From: Plakobranchus ocellatus
Lineage: Eukaryota > Mollusca > Gastropoda > Plakobranchidae
Assembly: GCA_019648995.1 (NCBI GenBank)
Contig: BLXT01002664.1
Span: forward strand, 75,548 to 111,017
Length of the DNA stretch: 35,470 bases
Reading direction: 5' to 3'
Shown here: positions 21,950-31,619 of the stretch, in pieces
Numbering within the stretch: the stretch's first letter is position 1
How the letters are laid out: the number at the start of each line of letters is the position of its first letter
Notes under the pieces: generated by a model
The model's input: the letters and a program-made list of their open reading frames with translations, nothing else
Told to the model about the DNA's origin: nothing
The model's database searches: none
Position numbers and translations under genes: made by a program

Positions 21950-24623
21950 GTCTCTCTCTCTCTCCCTCCCTCTCTCTCTCTCTCTATATATATATAGATA
22001 GATATATATATATATATATAGATATATTATATAATATTTATTTATTTATAGGGTTTTGATAATGATTGAACGAGACAGCTCTGATCGAGGAAAGTGTTGT
22101 CAACTAAAACGGAAAAGACACAGTCATGAATTTTGCAAGGACATTTTAATCGCTACAGCGACTCCACCATCTTTCTATCATTGAGGGCAGCAAAGGATCT
22201 GAATTGTTGATTTTGTGTATGACGCCTGTTTACAACGAGATGATTTCAGGCTTTTAGGCCCTCCTTTAGGCCAGGACAGCTGTGGCAACATGGAAAGAGA
22301 TAAATACAGAAATCTCAAAAGCATTACTTTAAATCAGAATCATGTTGTGGGAAAGGTATTCTATTAATGAGTCTTAAGAGTCCTCTGAACCAGGGTATGA
22401 GTGGGAAAACAGGATCTCCAATATCTCGCATCCGACCCACAAAGACAGGAATTAAAATTAAAGGGAAAATACATCTTATAGTCAAAATGCGAATCAGTTC
22501 ATTTAAACTATATTAAGTGGATTTTTTTCTCGGAAACTATTTTGACGTCATCATTCCAAGATTAAATGGACTTACCGTTACGAACCTTGCGGTCTCGCGG
22601 AAATTTTCAAGCATGGTGCTAAATATAGAGGATGGGCACAGTGTGAAACAAGCAAAGGCTCGTTCCCACTGCTCCCGTCTTTTGTATCCGGCTCTTAAGG
22701 GTTAAAAAAATATAAGTTTCGTGCAATAAATTCAACAAAAACTAAAAAAAAAAAAAAAAAAATTATAAAAAGCATGATACCAAAGACTTTCAAGTAGCAA
22801 TGAAACCCGTACACACAAAAAACTGCTTAAGAACCAACGTTGTTATCCTGTGTATTGTGATGGAAACTTATTGGCATTTGACCATGGCTGGTCCGCGAGG
22901 CACGCAAGAAACACACTCAAGGTATTTGACCACACTTTAGCTGCAATGTTAGGATCTTCATCGCAAAGTAAAATACAACGAGAGTCTCCTGCAAGGAGGC
23001 TCACCATGTTTGTGCCAATTGCCTTCTCGGCATGGTACACAGCTTTCCCACAACGTCCACACTGGTTTCCCATGGCTGGGGCGCTACTCGCTGGCTTGGC
23101 TGGTGCCCCATTCGCTGGCTTGGCTGGTGCCCCATTTGCCCCTCCTGGCCCGCTTAATACATTTCCAGTGGGTACATTACTGCAGAGATATCATGAAGGG
23201 AACAAATTGACGAATAATGATGAAAGTGTACGAAAAAGCTACTTTCGACAAACGAAATCAGATTCTTACCGCAAGAAAGCATGCGTCATCCTTTGATATT
23301 TAGCTTTTAGCAAGACGGAATCTCTTTGGGAAAAAAAACCCAAAAAACTTTGCCCCTCTGTGCAGTTGAATAAAACTATGGATGATATCACTCCAATGAT
23401 TGATCTCGTTCGAGGTTGGAGAACTGGTGTTCAAGTGTGAAAATGAAGTATCTTTGATCATTATATAAGAACATTATAATAGGGATTTACCTTTATTTGT
23501 ACTGATCACTGATAAGTCATCGTATAAAAACCTAACCTCACAAACGAAAGTCTTGATATCCCCGCATTATAACGCCATTTTACCAGACATAAGAACACTA
23601 TAGGGTCCATGCAAAGCATTTTTCTCCCAGTTTCTTATATCCATAAAGGCCTTATGAAGATTTCTGTAATCATCAAGATCGCTTCCAACTGTAAATGACT
23701 GTGCAGGGAAAAAAGTACATCTCAAACTGTGACCTCGTAAGATAAACAGATAAAAACTGGGAGAGGCGAACAGGGCAATCCCTTGAGCTTTAACACTTTT
23801 ATCGCTTGCTCACTCACCTCATCTCAGTTTCGTTATTGCCGAACCGCTCGCCGGAATCCATGCCCAGAGTACCTGCACCCTGACCGAATCCATAGCCCTT
23901 AGGTCCGAACTTCCGACCATGGCATTGCTTGCAGTAAAGTTTGGCGAGATGCTCTGTCACTGTTGTGCTGTCTAAAGGCTTGTCGCATAAGTCTGTTCAG
24001 AGTCCAAGAGAAAGAGAGATCTATATAAATATTTTTGTGAGTGACCGGGCCAAGGAAGAGAAAGAGCAAAAATATTCGTTTATAAAACCCGTTCCTAAAT
24101 GTTCATATCTAAATTGTTAAAGTTGACCTTTCGGACTAGACACTGTCAGCGGACGGAGGATCCCTTGATATTTCTGAACAAGCACGCAAGCCACTATGTT
24201 AATATGTGGTCTAAAAGGGTTTCATGATACGATGTGTCACTGTGAAAACTGATGAAGAGAGGAGAGTGACCAGTTAGACGATACCCAGGTGCTGTCTCTG
24301 AAGTTTGCTTTGATCGCCAACTATTTAACTCCGTGAATGTGCCTGCAATTTAAGACATAAGGTAGGCCTTTGGATGAGACCCATATTGATCGCATATTAA
24401 CACAAGTTCGCGTTGAGCCCGAGACCTTTGACAAGTTATCTTAAGATAATTCTTTACCCAAGAATGAAGGTGGCCACTGCAATATAAAAATCGTAGCGAG
24501 GGATAGATAGATAAATAGACAGACAGACAAACAGATAACAGACAGATATAGAGACAGACTGATAGGCAGGTAGATACGTAGGTAAATAGGTGGGTAGGTA
24601 GAAAGATGGATAGGTAGGTAGAC

Positions 24624-24674
<51 letters not shown>

Positions 24675-24771
24675 CAGATAAACAGACAGATAGATGGATA
24701 GATAAATAAAGAGAGAGAGAGATAAAGAGAGAGAGAGATAGATAGATAAAGAGAGAGAGAGAGAGAGAGAG

Positions 24772-24847
<76 letters not shown>

Positions 24848-26590
24848 CAATAGATACAAACATAGATAGATAGATAGATAGATTGATAGATAGATAGATA
24901 GATAGATACATGCATGCATGCATGCATGCATACATGCATACATACATACATACATACATACATACATACATACATACATACATACATACTACATACATAC
25001 ATACATACATACATACATACATACATACATTTAGCTGCATTTATGCGACTATTACAAGGAATTAGCCAGCAGAAGAGCTGCCACTTCTATTGACAGACAT
25101 TTTTCGATAGCAATAATGATATTTAGTGACTCACAAAAAGTCAGTCAAAAAGCACTATTTATTGAATCAGCACTATTTTCTGCTAAAAGAGAGCATTACA
25201 ACTGCCCTTAAACAGCACTTAAAGTATGTTCTTTATGTGTGAGTGTACGGCAGATATCAATAGGTAAACGACAAAAAGAATTGTATGATAACTCGGAAAA
25301 CCAAAATCTATTTTAAAAGGACAAACAAATATTTACATAAGCTTGTCTGGATCTAATTCTAATCACGTTCAATCGAATTTGTGTACAAACGAACTAAATC
25401 CACTTGATTAAGAAAACTTTAAAATTGTCAAAATTAAAAGGCTGAAATTATTATTTTTAAAAAATTTTAAATCTAGTTTCTAACGATAAGTACGCCATGC
25501 TGCATAGAACTATCTGTACCGCTCTAGATCCCTAGCTTATCCGACCTTTCTATGTGATTTGCAAGGGGCTTTAAATATTATTGGTTTCTCCTCTTTATTC
25601 AGAACATTTCCATTTAATAACATCAAATGTAATCATAAGTAGTGTGTTAAACACATAAGTTATAAAACACTAAAATTTCCTCTCGTAGGCGATTTGATAA
25701 AACTAAAGGAATTCATCCGTACTCTAATAAAAAAAAAAAAAGGATAGCCGAAGTGCATCCGAAAGCAATCTATTTGGCAGCACGAAAGCTATCTCTTTGC
25801 AAGGGGCGTCGGTGGCACATAGGATAACGAATCTGTCCTGAGATCTGCAGGAACTCTTTTGTCATGAGTTTGAACCCCGCCACGAGCGCCTTGGCCTGAC
25901 GGAGGGCCCTCAATTCCTGAGACCACCTTGTTGCGGACAAGCTGTACACACACAAAGACTATCACACAATATTAGTGCTCGCACATTATTAGAGCACTTC
26001 ATGTGTCCACTAACAGCCTATAAGAAACAGCACTATAGTTACCATATGTCGACTTTTGGACGGCATTAGAATTAAAAAAAAAATTGTTAACTTTTAGGTG
26101 ACATTAGAATATGAGATCGATTTAGACCGCACTCGAACAAAACATTAGCAGAAATAATTAGAATAAAACAATGGCTTTCTTTTGGACGAAAATGTTTTAA
26201 GCAGACTATTGGATAGCACCAGAATAATACCTAGGTAACTCTTGCATCCAATAAATAATTGCAATAATTTATTGGAGTGCACTATTGATGACCATAAACA
26301 ATATTGGGCAGCACTAAAGTGACCATTAGCGGATAATTGGACAGCACGAGAGGTGACAATTAGCGGACAATTGGACTGCACTAGAAGTGACAATAAGGTG
26401 ATCATTGCATACAATTTCATTTCAAAAAATCTTTAGTAGGAAATTGCAATGATAATCAAATCAAGGAAGACTGACCACATTTAAAACATTTCTTGTGAAA
26501 CTTGTGACCTCCGGCCAGTTTTTCCTCTGCTGCGTACACTGAATCACCGCATTTGGGACATTTTACTTGCACGGGGGGTTTCCAAGGCAT
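20662..26590 (-). CDS. CSRP: Two-LIM cysteine- and glycine-rich protein (CRP / muscle LIM protein type), complete gene
   Basis: Minus-strand exons 26590-26476, 23992-23818, 23179-23005, 21416-21323 and 20738-20662 join in frame to 636 bases: 211 residues plus TGA. Vertebrate CSRP proteins have about 193. LIM1 has zinc ligands C11, C14, H32, C35, C38, C41, C59 and C62. LIM2 has C137, C140, H158, C161, C164, C167, C185 and C188. Spacing is C-x2-C-x17-H-x2-C-x2-C-x2-C-x17-C-x2-C in both. Each LIM is followed by the CRP hallmark [12 protein letters not shown] (residues 69-80 and 194-205). Known family role: binds alpha-actinin, zyxin and actin, works in muscle and smooth-muscle cytoskeleton and can enter the nucleus as a transcription cofactor. 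The linker (about 97-133) is Ala/Pro/Lys-rich with a duplicated NGAPAKPA. An acceptor TTCTTTTTCCCAG seven bases before the ATG implies a non-coding upstream exon. Additional skipped exons of a longer multi-LIM form cannot be excluded. Confidence 0.95.
20739..21322 (-). other. CRP intron 4
   Basis: AT-rich intron bounded by GTGAGGA and TTTCCCTCTAG. No other feature is seen. Confidence 0.85.
21323..21416 (-). CDS. CSRP: CRP coding exon 4 (LIM2 core)
   Basis: The acceptor is CTGTCCTCTAG and the donor AAAG|GTGAGGA (phase 1). It encodes [20 protein letters not shown] and [11 protein letters not shown], supplying H158, C161, C164, C167 and C185. It matches the PWHKxCFRC segment of vertebrate CRPs. 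Confidence 0.95.
21690..21740 (-). mobile_element. SINE 3'-tail fragment
   Basis: The minus strand reads CCTGGCATGAGGAGAACCTA then AAAGCCCGAGGTCACCTCAC and TGTGGACAG. It aligns with the tail of the SINE at 25803 (ending CCACCTTGTTGCGGACAAG). No tRNA-like head is seen. Confidence 0.5.
21899..22050. repeat. Compound (CT)n-(TA/GATA)n microsatellite
   Basis: A CT run of roughly 85 bp passes into TATATA/TAGATAGA and then TTTA repeats. It lies in CRP intron 3. Confidence 0.95.
22215..22280 (-). mobile_element. SINE 3'-tail fragment
   Basis: The minus strand reads CCTGGCCTAAAGGAGGGCCT, then AAAAGCCTGAAATCATCTCG and TTGTAAACAG. It matches the tails of both full SINEs, including AGCCTGAAAT as in the copy at 28334. 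Confidence 0.6.
23005..23179 (-). CDS. CSRP: CRP coding exon 3 (linker with 24 bp duplication, LIM2 start)
   Basis: The acceptor is TATCTCTGCAG and the donor ACATG|GTGAGCC, ending in phase 0. It encodes residues 97-155: an Ala/Pro linker holding two copies of NGAPAKPA, followed by [20 protein letters not shown], the start of LIM2. The plus-strand open frame through this exon is antisense shadow. Confidence 0.92.
23180..23817 (-). other. CRP intron 2
   Basis: A 638 bp AT-rich intron bounded by GTGAGTG and TATCTCTGCAG. Nothing else is seen. Confidence 0.85.
23818..23992 (-). CDS. CSRP: CRP coding exon 2 (LIM1 second finger and glycine-rich motif)
   Basis: The acceptor is TCTGAACAG and the donor ATGAG|GTGAGTG (phase 2). 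It encodes [20 protein letters not shown], then CKQC and [20 protein letters not shown]. It completes LIM1 and the first CRP glycine-rich stretch. Confidence 0.95.
24501..24908. repeat. (GATA)n microsatellite, about 400 bp, with GACA and GA variants
   Basis: Tracts of GATA interspersed with GACA, GGTA and GAGA runs. The minus-strand open frames reading [11 protein letters not shown] are artefacts of the repeat. Confidence 0.98.
24909..25030. repeat. (CATG)/(CATA)n microsatellite
   Basis: It begins as the self-complementary TGCATGCATGCATGCATGCA and continues as pure CATA repeats, directly abutting the GATA tract. The minus-strand MYVCMYVC frame is an artefact. Confidence 0.98.
25803..25957 (+). 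mobile_element. tRNA-derived SINE, full-length copy A
   Basis: The head is tRNA-like, with A-box-like GGTGGCACATAGGATAACGA and B-box GAGTTTGAACCCCGCC at 25866-25881. The body follows with GCCTGACGGAGGGCCCTCAA and a tail ending ACCACCTTGTTGCGGACAAG then TGTACACACAC. A second copy lies at 28334. Broadly this resembles molluscan tRNA-SINEs with a conserved tail domain (family name not verified). Confidence 0.8.
25975..26410. repeat. Degenerate 31-34 bp tandem array
   Basis: Clear units start at about 26273, 26307, 26339 and 26373, with a GG-C-GCACTA start, GTGACAATTAGCGGA and AATT. More decayed units extend upstream (GGATAGCACC at 26211, GGACGGCATTAGAA at about 26057). The array sits about 65 bp from CRP coding exon 1. 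Confidence 0.65.
26476..26590 (-). CDS. CSRP: CRP coding exon 1 (LIM1 first zinc finger)
   Basis: ATG at 26590-26588 opens [20 protein letters not shown]. The exon supplies C11, C14, H32, C35 and C38 and ends TGTG|GTCAGTC after one base of the next codon (phase 1). A pyrimidine-rich 3' splice site just upstream (CCCAG at about 26602-26598) shows that the transcript has an earlier, non-coding exon. Confidence 0.93.
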
Positions 26591-27694
26591 GATAGTGCTG
26601 GGAAAAAGAACAGATTTTAATGATGAATAAGTCAATTTGTAAATTCATTTCACAGCATTAGGGGTTGCACGACTTTGCAACCCACTTAATTCGCATAGTA
26701 TGGAAACATGCATAAAATTCGCTTTGGACAGTGTATATTTATTATATAAGAGTTCGAATTAAGTGGTATGCTTTTCCCACGCGATTTTGTTGAAACAATT
26801 TTTTTTTCAAATTTATGTGTTGATATATGATTTTCGCATTGATCGTCTTACTTTATTTAACGGCTTGAATTGTTTTATAAAAAGGCGATAATGAAATAAC
26901 TTAAAAGTAAAAAGTTCTCTGACGATAACAGACACAAAGGAATCACTTGAACAATTTTAATATATTTTTTTCTTTTAATTTGCTTGATAAGGGATTTACA
27001 GCTGGAGTCCAAAATTAAAAAAAAAAAAACAAAAAAAAACAAAAAACACCAAATAACCTGTGTATAAATCTAGGTTATTACAGGTATGACATTAAAATGC
27101 CAACGCAGGTAGATAGGCCTTTTTTCTTAGAGCGAGGCACCTTGTATCCATTATCAGGCAGCATGAGTCACAGCGCTATTCTAGGCGGAATGCAAAAGTT
27201 CAAGTTGTGAGTCAGAGCTAGAAATATGCGCGTGAGCTGGATCTTAAAGTTCAAGCCTCTACTACCTGGGTGAATTCCTGTTTATCTCTCAATCTTCCTC
27301 ACACTGGCCTAGAAAGGAATCGCTCTAACCTATTATCAAGATTAGATGTAGTGTAGAAGGGGCACGGAGTGGTTCAGGTAGGCCCACTGTCTACCCGTTA
27401 GGTGGTACACTCAGGAATGTAGGCTAGGCCTAGTCTTAACCAGGTTCAGTTCGACAAAAGATGGAAACAAGGAAACAGCAAAAAAAAAAAAGATAAAGAA
27501 GCGCACTGGAAGTGATAATATAAAGAATGAAGAAAGGAAGTAAAGAAGCTCTGGTCTGGCATAGACTAGCTAACCTGTATAATTTTTTTTTCATTTCACT
27601 CGTTCAAATGATAACCACTTTGAGTAATATCATAGGTTAACGATTTATTATGATAAGGATTATAATCATAATTGCAATTGTTGAATTATTAATA

Positions 27695-27709
27695 TTGTTG
27701 TTGTTGTTG

Positions 27710-27777
<68 letters not shown>

Positions 27778-27810
27778 GTTATTGTTGTTGTTGTTGTTGT
27801 CGTTGTTGTT
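27695..27810. repeat. (TTG)n-(TTA)n-(TTG)n microsatellite
   Basis: TTG repeats flank a core of TTA repeats, giving a symmetrical compound array. The plus-strand poly-leucine frame is an artefact. Confidence 0.97.
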
Positions 27811-27938
27811 ATCATATTCATCAGTATCATTGGTAAACCGGTAATCAGAACAGTTTATCGTTCAAATTAACAAACACAAGATAGAAAGTACTGATTTTAT
27901 TTACTGTATTTCTTGAGTTTTACAGACATGTGATTAAA

Positions 27939-27997
27939 ACGAAATGCCGTAGGTGTGGCACTATAAGATGAATACGAAATGCCGTAGGTGAGGCACT
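27939..27997. repeat. 24 bp direct repeat, 35 bp apart
   Basis: ACGAAATGCCGTAGGTGTGG plus CACT at 27939-27962 recurs with one mismatch at 27974-27997. The intervening 11 bp are unrelated. Confidence 0.85.
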
Positions 27998-28188
27998 TTA
28001 TTAAAGTAGGTCTAGGTACTGGTACTGCAACTTGTGTGACGGGTTCTTCGACCATCTATAAATACTATATAAGTGTTTTAATTTGTTTTTCATCGACGAA
28101 ATGTCTTGCGATAGTTATGCGAAGCAGTTGTAATAGTGTACCTATAACGCTCTATGTATCTCTCTAAATATCTATCTAGATATAAATA

Positions 28189-28193
<5 letters not shown>

Positions 28194-28273
<80 letters not shown>
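28194..28273. repeat. (TA)n microsatellite
   Basis: About 80 bp of almost pure TA dinucleotide, preceded by ATCTATCTAGATATAAATA. Confidence 0.98.
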
Positions 28274-28274
<1 letters not shown>

Positions 28275-28333
28275 TCATAGTACTACTACTACTGGTACCT
28301 TACTACTACTGCTATTACTACTCCTACTACTAG

Positions 28334-28497
28334 CGAGGACGTCGTCGGCACAATGGATAGCAAATACGTCGCGAGATCCGTAGGGACCCTTCTGTCGCGG
28401 GTTCGAGCCCCGCCACTGGCGCTCTGAGCTGATGTAGGGCCTGAAAGCCTGAAATGATCTTGCTACGGACTGGATGTATATAAAACAAGAAAAACAA
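28334..28497 (+). mobile_element. tRNA-derived SINE, full-length copy B
   Basis: A-box-like TCGGCACAATGGATAGCA at 28345-28362 and near-perfect B-box GGGTTCGAGCCCCGCC at 28399-28414. The body is GAGCTGATGTAGGGCCTGAA and the tail AATGATCTTGCTACGGACTG, ending in TATATAAAAC. It shares its layout with copy A at 25803 and preserves the internal promoter better. Confidence 0.85.
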
Positions 28498-29349
28498 CTG
28501 CTGCTATTACTTCTACTACTACTGTTTTATAGATATACATATAACACTCAACATCATCAACATTATTATTAATGGAGGTATTAGTAAGATTCACCATCAT
28601 CATTATCATCACCAACAGCAGCAATAATAGTAATTCTTTGTAGTATTTGCTTTAAGTAATTCGGACGAAACTAACAGTTTCAACATACCACTTTTTCTAC
28701 ACTATAATATTATTACAACTAGCATAATGTAAGTACAACATTAAAATTAATTATCCCTCCTCGAAATTGTAAGTCAAAGTTGTGGGCAGCTCATGGAGCT
28801 GATGTCGGAACCAACGCACATTGTTGCAGGTGCAGGAAATATTGAAATGTAATTTTCTATTTCTAATTCTTTTATTTCCTTATTGTTTCTGTCTTTAAAA
28901 GGGTCAAAGTCTATAGAAACCTACAAGGGTCCCAATTAAAATGTAAATCTCTGTAGATGTATAGTTTGTATGTTTAAAAATGAAATAGTTTAGATAAAAG
29001 GTTACATTGCATGTTTTCGAATTACCTGCCGGTCAATACAAATGCATTCATCTTAATCCTCGCAACCATATTAGTGCAAAGGGAAAAAAGTATTCAAATC
29101 CAATTGTATAGAAGATAGGAAGACTCACCTCTATTTGTATATTAGATATTTAACAAAAAAAAACAACAAAAAACAACGTAAACAACACAATGCTCAGTTT
29201 TGACTGCTGCTACAAAGAATGGAACCTTGTTTTATTTTATGTGGGAAAAAAATTATTTTTTTTCCTGTGCATTAAATGTAAGATGCTATATATACATTAG
29301 AAATCTTTGAAATGCACAGAATTAGGAACATTGCGAATCACATACTTAC

Positions 29350-29435
29350 ATTTGCAGGTTTCCTGAATCCAATCTCCCTGTTCTCTGGATGTCTAAGTCT
29401 CGTATTTTGATCTTGTTCTAGTCGGGAGGCCAACA
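29350..29435 (-). other. Candidate non-coding first exon of the CRP gene
   Basis: The stretch ends in the strong donor CAAAT|GTAAGTATG (GT at 29349-29348) and begins about 25-30 bases downstream of a TATA box. It is on the right strand and side to supply the 5' UTR exon implied by the acceptor just before the CRP start codon. The start coordinate is approximate, taken from TATA spacing. A different or additional first exon is possible. Confidence 0.4.
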
Positions 29436-29458
29436 GAAGTTGCATTTTGTAGTCTCTT

Positions 29459-29688
29459 CTATATAGTTTTGCACTCGTCTCAGATCGAGTGTAGGATATA
29501 CAGGTGCGGTTGTGAACATATTGGGCACTTTGCACACGCTACTAAGTTCAGAACTTCTTTACTCAACAACAGAAACTTTGCCTTTACTTTAATCTGTGAA
29601 AAACCTGCCGGCTTTTGCGTGACTGCTCACGTACAGAAGGCACTTGCTATTGGTCTACTCAAGGAGGCGAACACTAAAACGTCAGCTG
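29459..29688 (-). promoter_or_regulatory. Candidate core promoter (TATA, CCAAT, E-boxes) for the CRP gene
   Basis: On the minus strand, CTATATAG lies at 29466-29459, an E-box CACCTG at 29506-29501, CCAAT at 29653-29649 and an E-box CAGCTG at 29688-29683. A TATA box with CAGCTG-type E-boxes would suit a muscle gene. No CArG box was seen. Use as a promoter is inference. Confidence 0.4.
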
Positions 29689-29689
29689 T

Positions 29690-31619
29690 GCAGGTCGTTT
29701 TCTTTGGATGCTCTTTAAGTCACAGAAGACATTATGACCCTTACGCTAAAAACATTTGATCAAACGCCTGTTTTTGCTAAACTATGCACACCCTTACCAC
29801 TGTAAGCCGTTCCCTAGATACATTTATTGAAATATTTTCGTCCTCTAAGTTTCTCCACCAGGATAAAAATGTTGCTGACGTTTCCTTCGTTTGCTTTCAG
29901 CCTAAAACTTATCTACACACGGGAGCACAGGTAAAATTCCAAACCTCATAGAGTTCTGCTAGGCTAAACACAGCAGGTTTTCTGGTGCGCAGAACTACAG
30001 TATCGTGTTTGATAATAACAGTCTATAATTCCACATTTTTATTCCAAAAATAATGTCAACGCAAAATGTTTTTGATTGTGAAGTGGGCCAAGATATTTTG
30101 CGATAACTGGCCGGATAATTGATTGTAAAATAAAGAATAACAAAGATGATGTTAACTTCATTACAACCTTAACTATCCTTATCCCAAAAATCTGCTTGTC
30201 GCTTAGATTCACTTTCAATAACAACCATAATCCGTTTGAAGCGGCTCTATAAAAATTTTAACTATTTCAATATTATTTCGATATGAAAAATGAGCGTAAA
30301 TTTTTATTCCGAAAACAAAACATAAAGACTAACATTGCACAAAATAATCAGAGTAAACAGAGTAAAACAGTCAAAGTGAATAACAACTCTACACGTAGCA
30401 ATCAAAGTGAACAATAGCCCTGCACAAAACATTCACCGTGAACAATAACTCTGCTCAAAATAATCAAAGTGAACATTAAGTCGGCACAGATCAATCAAAG
30501 TGAACAATGACTCGGCAAAAGACAGTGACAGTGAACAATAACTCTGCGCAAACGAGTCAAAGTGAACAATAACTCTGTACAAAACAAAGTGAACAACACG
30601 ACACGAAATTAACCTTGAGCAAAACAAGGCAAAACAAGGCAAAAAAAATAAAAAAAAATTAAAAAGAATAAAACCTATGATTAAGGGAAACAACACTGCC
30701 AGTCGTGCAAGGAAGCAAGAGAAGTAGTCTACATGTCACAATTTTAAGCATTGGTGCTTTATTTGTTCGAATATGCTTTCGATGTGGTTTATTTGTAGAA
30801 CATCATCTACATAGCATGCAACAATCATCATTTATGGCTTATATCATCTTAATGTTCTAAAACTTCTGCTTGTTAAAAAAAAAAGTCCGCTTAAAACCCC
30901 TTAACGTTTTTATGAATATTATTTTATTGTTGTCTTCGAAATCCATATGAAGAGAAGATAATTCTACTTAGGTTTTTAGAAGAGGATAAATAGTCATATT
31001 ACTGCCTAGGTTGCTTCGTTATCTAAAAGTCTAGATTATCATGCCACAGTTATAAATATGTCACAGCTGAGTAAAGTAAAAGGAAGGAAAAATCTTCTTT
31101 AAAAGGCAATATTATACAATAATATCAGCATAATTATTGAAATTGCGTTATTAATTTTCTCAGAACTAAACATCACTTCAGTTTTAAGCTGAATAATACG
31201 GAGATTTTGTGGGATCTACATCCGTTCTTATGTGAAAGAAATAATTGCAGACGACATCTTTTAGAGACCAGGCTATTCAGCAATAGGTAAATAATATAAA
31301 TACAGTTTTTAAAAAATAATTGTACGAAGCTTTGAGAAAATGGTATTCGAGAATTCTCATTTGCAAGCAACCGTCAGACTCGAAGCTCTTTACATTTTCC
31401 CAACATTTATCCCTCTACGCAGTGTCTAGAATCTTTGCTAGCCTTCTGTCTGACAATAAGTCAATGTAGTAACTGGTGTCTGGTCGGATTGTAGATTTAC
31501 AAAATCGCACAAGTCTCTTTGATAACCATTATGTGCCACTTTCAGTTTTCTAACCATCGTTTTTTCATGGGCAAAAAAGAACGAGGTCAAATATTCATAA
31601 ATGATTTTAATACACTCAG
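29690..31619. other. Intergenic region between the CRP promoter and the unknown gene
   Basis: AT-rich with no recognisable coding sequence. It holds the 31 bp minisatellite at 30317-30610. The part next to 31619 is probably 3' UTR of the unknown gene. Confidence 0.6.
30317..30610. repeat. 31 bp minisatellite, about 8-9 copies
   Basis: The core TCAAAGTGAACAATAACTCT recurs at 30371, 30402, 30433, 30464, 30495, 30526 and 30557: exactly 31 bp each step. It recurs again about 27 bp later with a small deletion; more decayed units lie upstream. Units are contiguous, with no unique spacers. The period is not a multiple of three, so it is not a coding repeat. Confidence 0.95.

Larger units (their letters stand above)
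21417..23004 (-). other. CRP intron 3
   Basis: Holds two SINE-tail fragments (about 21690-21740 and 22215-22280) and a CT/TA microsatellite. No coding sequence is seen. Confidence 0.85.
23993..26475 (-). other. CRP intron 1 (first between coding exons)
   Basis: A 2.5 kb intron bounded by GTCAGTC and TCTGAACAG. It contains the GATA and CATA microsatellites, a full-length SINE (25803-25957) and a degenerate 31-34 bp array (25975-26410). No coding sequence is seen. Confidence 0.85.
26598..29349 (-). other. Probable 5' UTR intron of the CRP gene
   Basis: It runs from a GTAAGTATG donor at 29349 to a TTCTTTTTCCCAG acceptor seven bases before the start codon. It contains TTG/TTA and TA microsatellites, a short direct repeat and a full-length SINE (28334-28497). 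I see no coding sequence. The pairing of the two splice sites is inferred. Confidence 0.45.

Noticed and set aside
22850..23296. 148-codon open frame on the plus strand
   Set aside because: Antisense to CRP exon 3; the repeated GLAGAPFA is the reverse of the NGAPAKPA coding duplication.
24350..25040. Open frames of about 200 residues on the minus strand (YLSIYLS and MYVCMYVC repeats)
   Set aside because: They are produced entirely by GATA and CATA microsatellites read in frame.
28399..28414. Possible functional tRNA gene at the GGGTTCGAGCCCCGCC box
   Set aside because: The flanks continue into a SINE body shared with the copy at 25803, and I could not pair a full acceptor stem.
30317..30610. 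CRISPR-like regular repeat array
   Set aside because: The units are contiguous with no unique spacers, diverged from each other, and lie in an intron-bearing animal genome.
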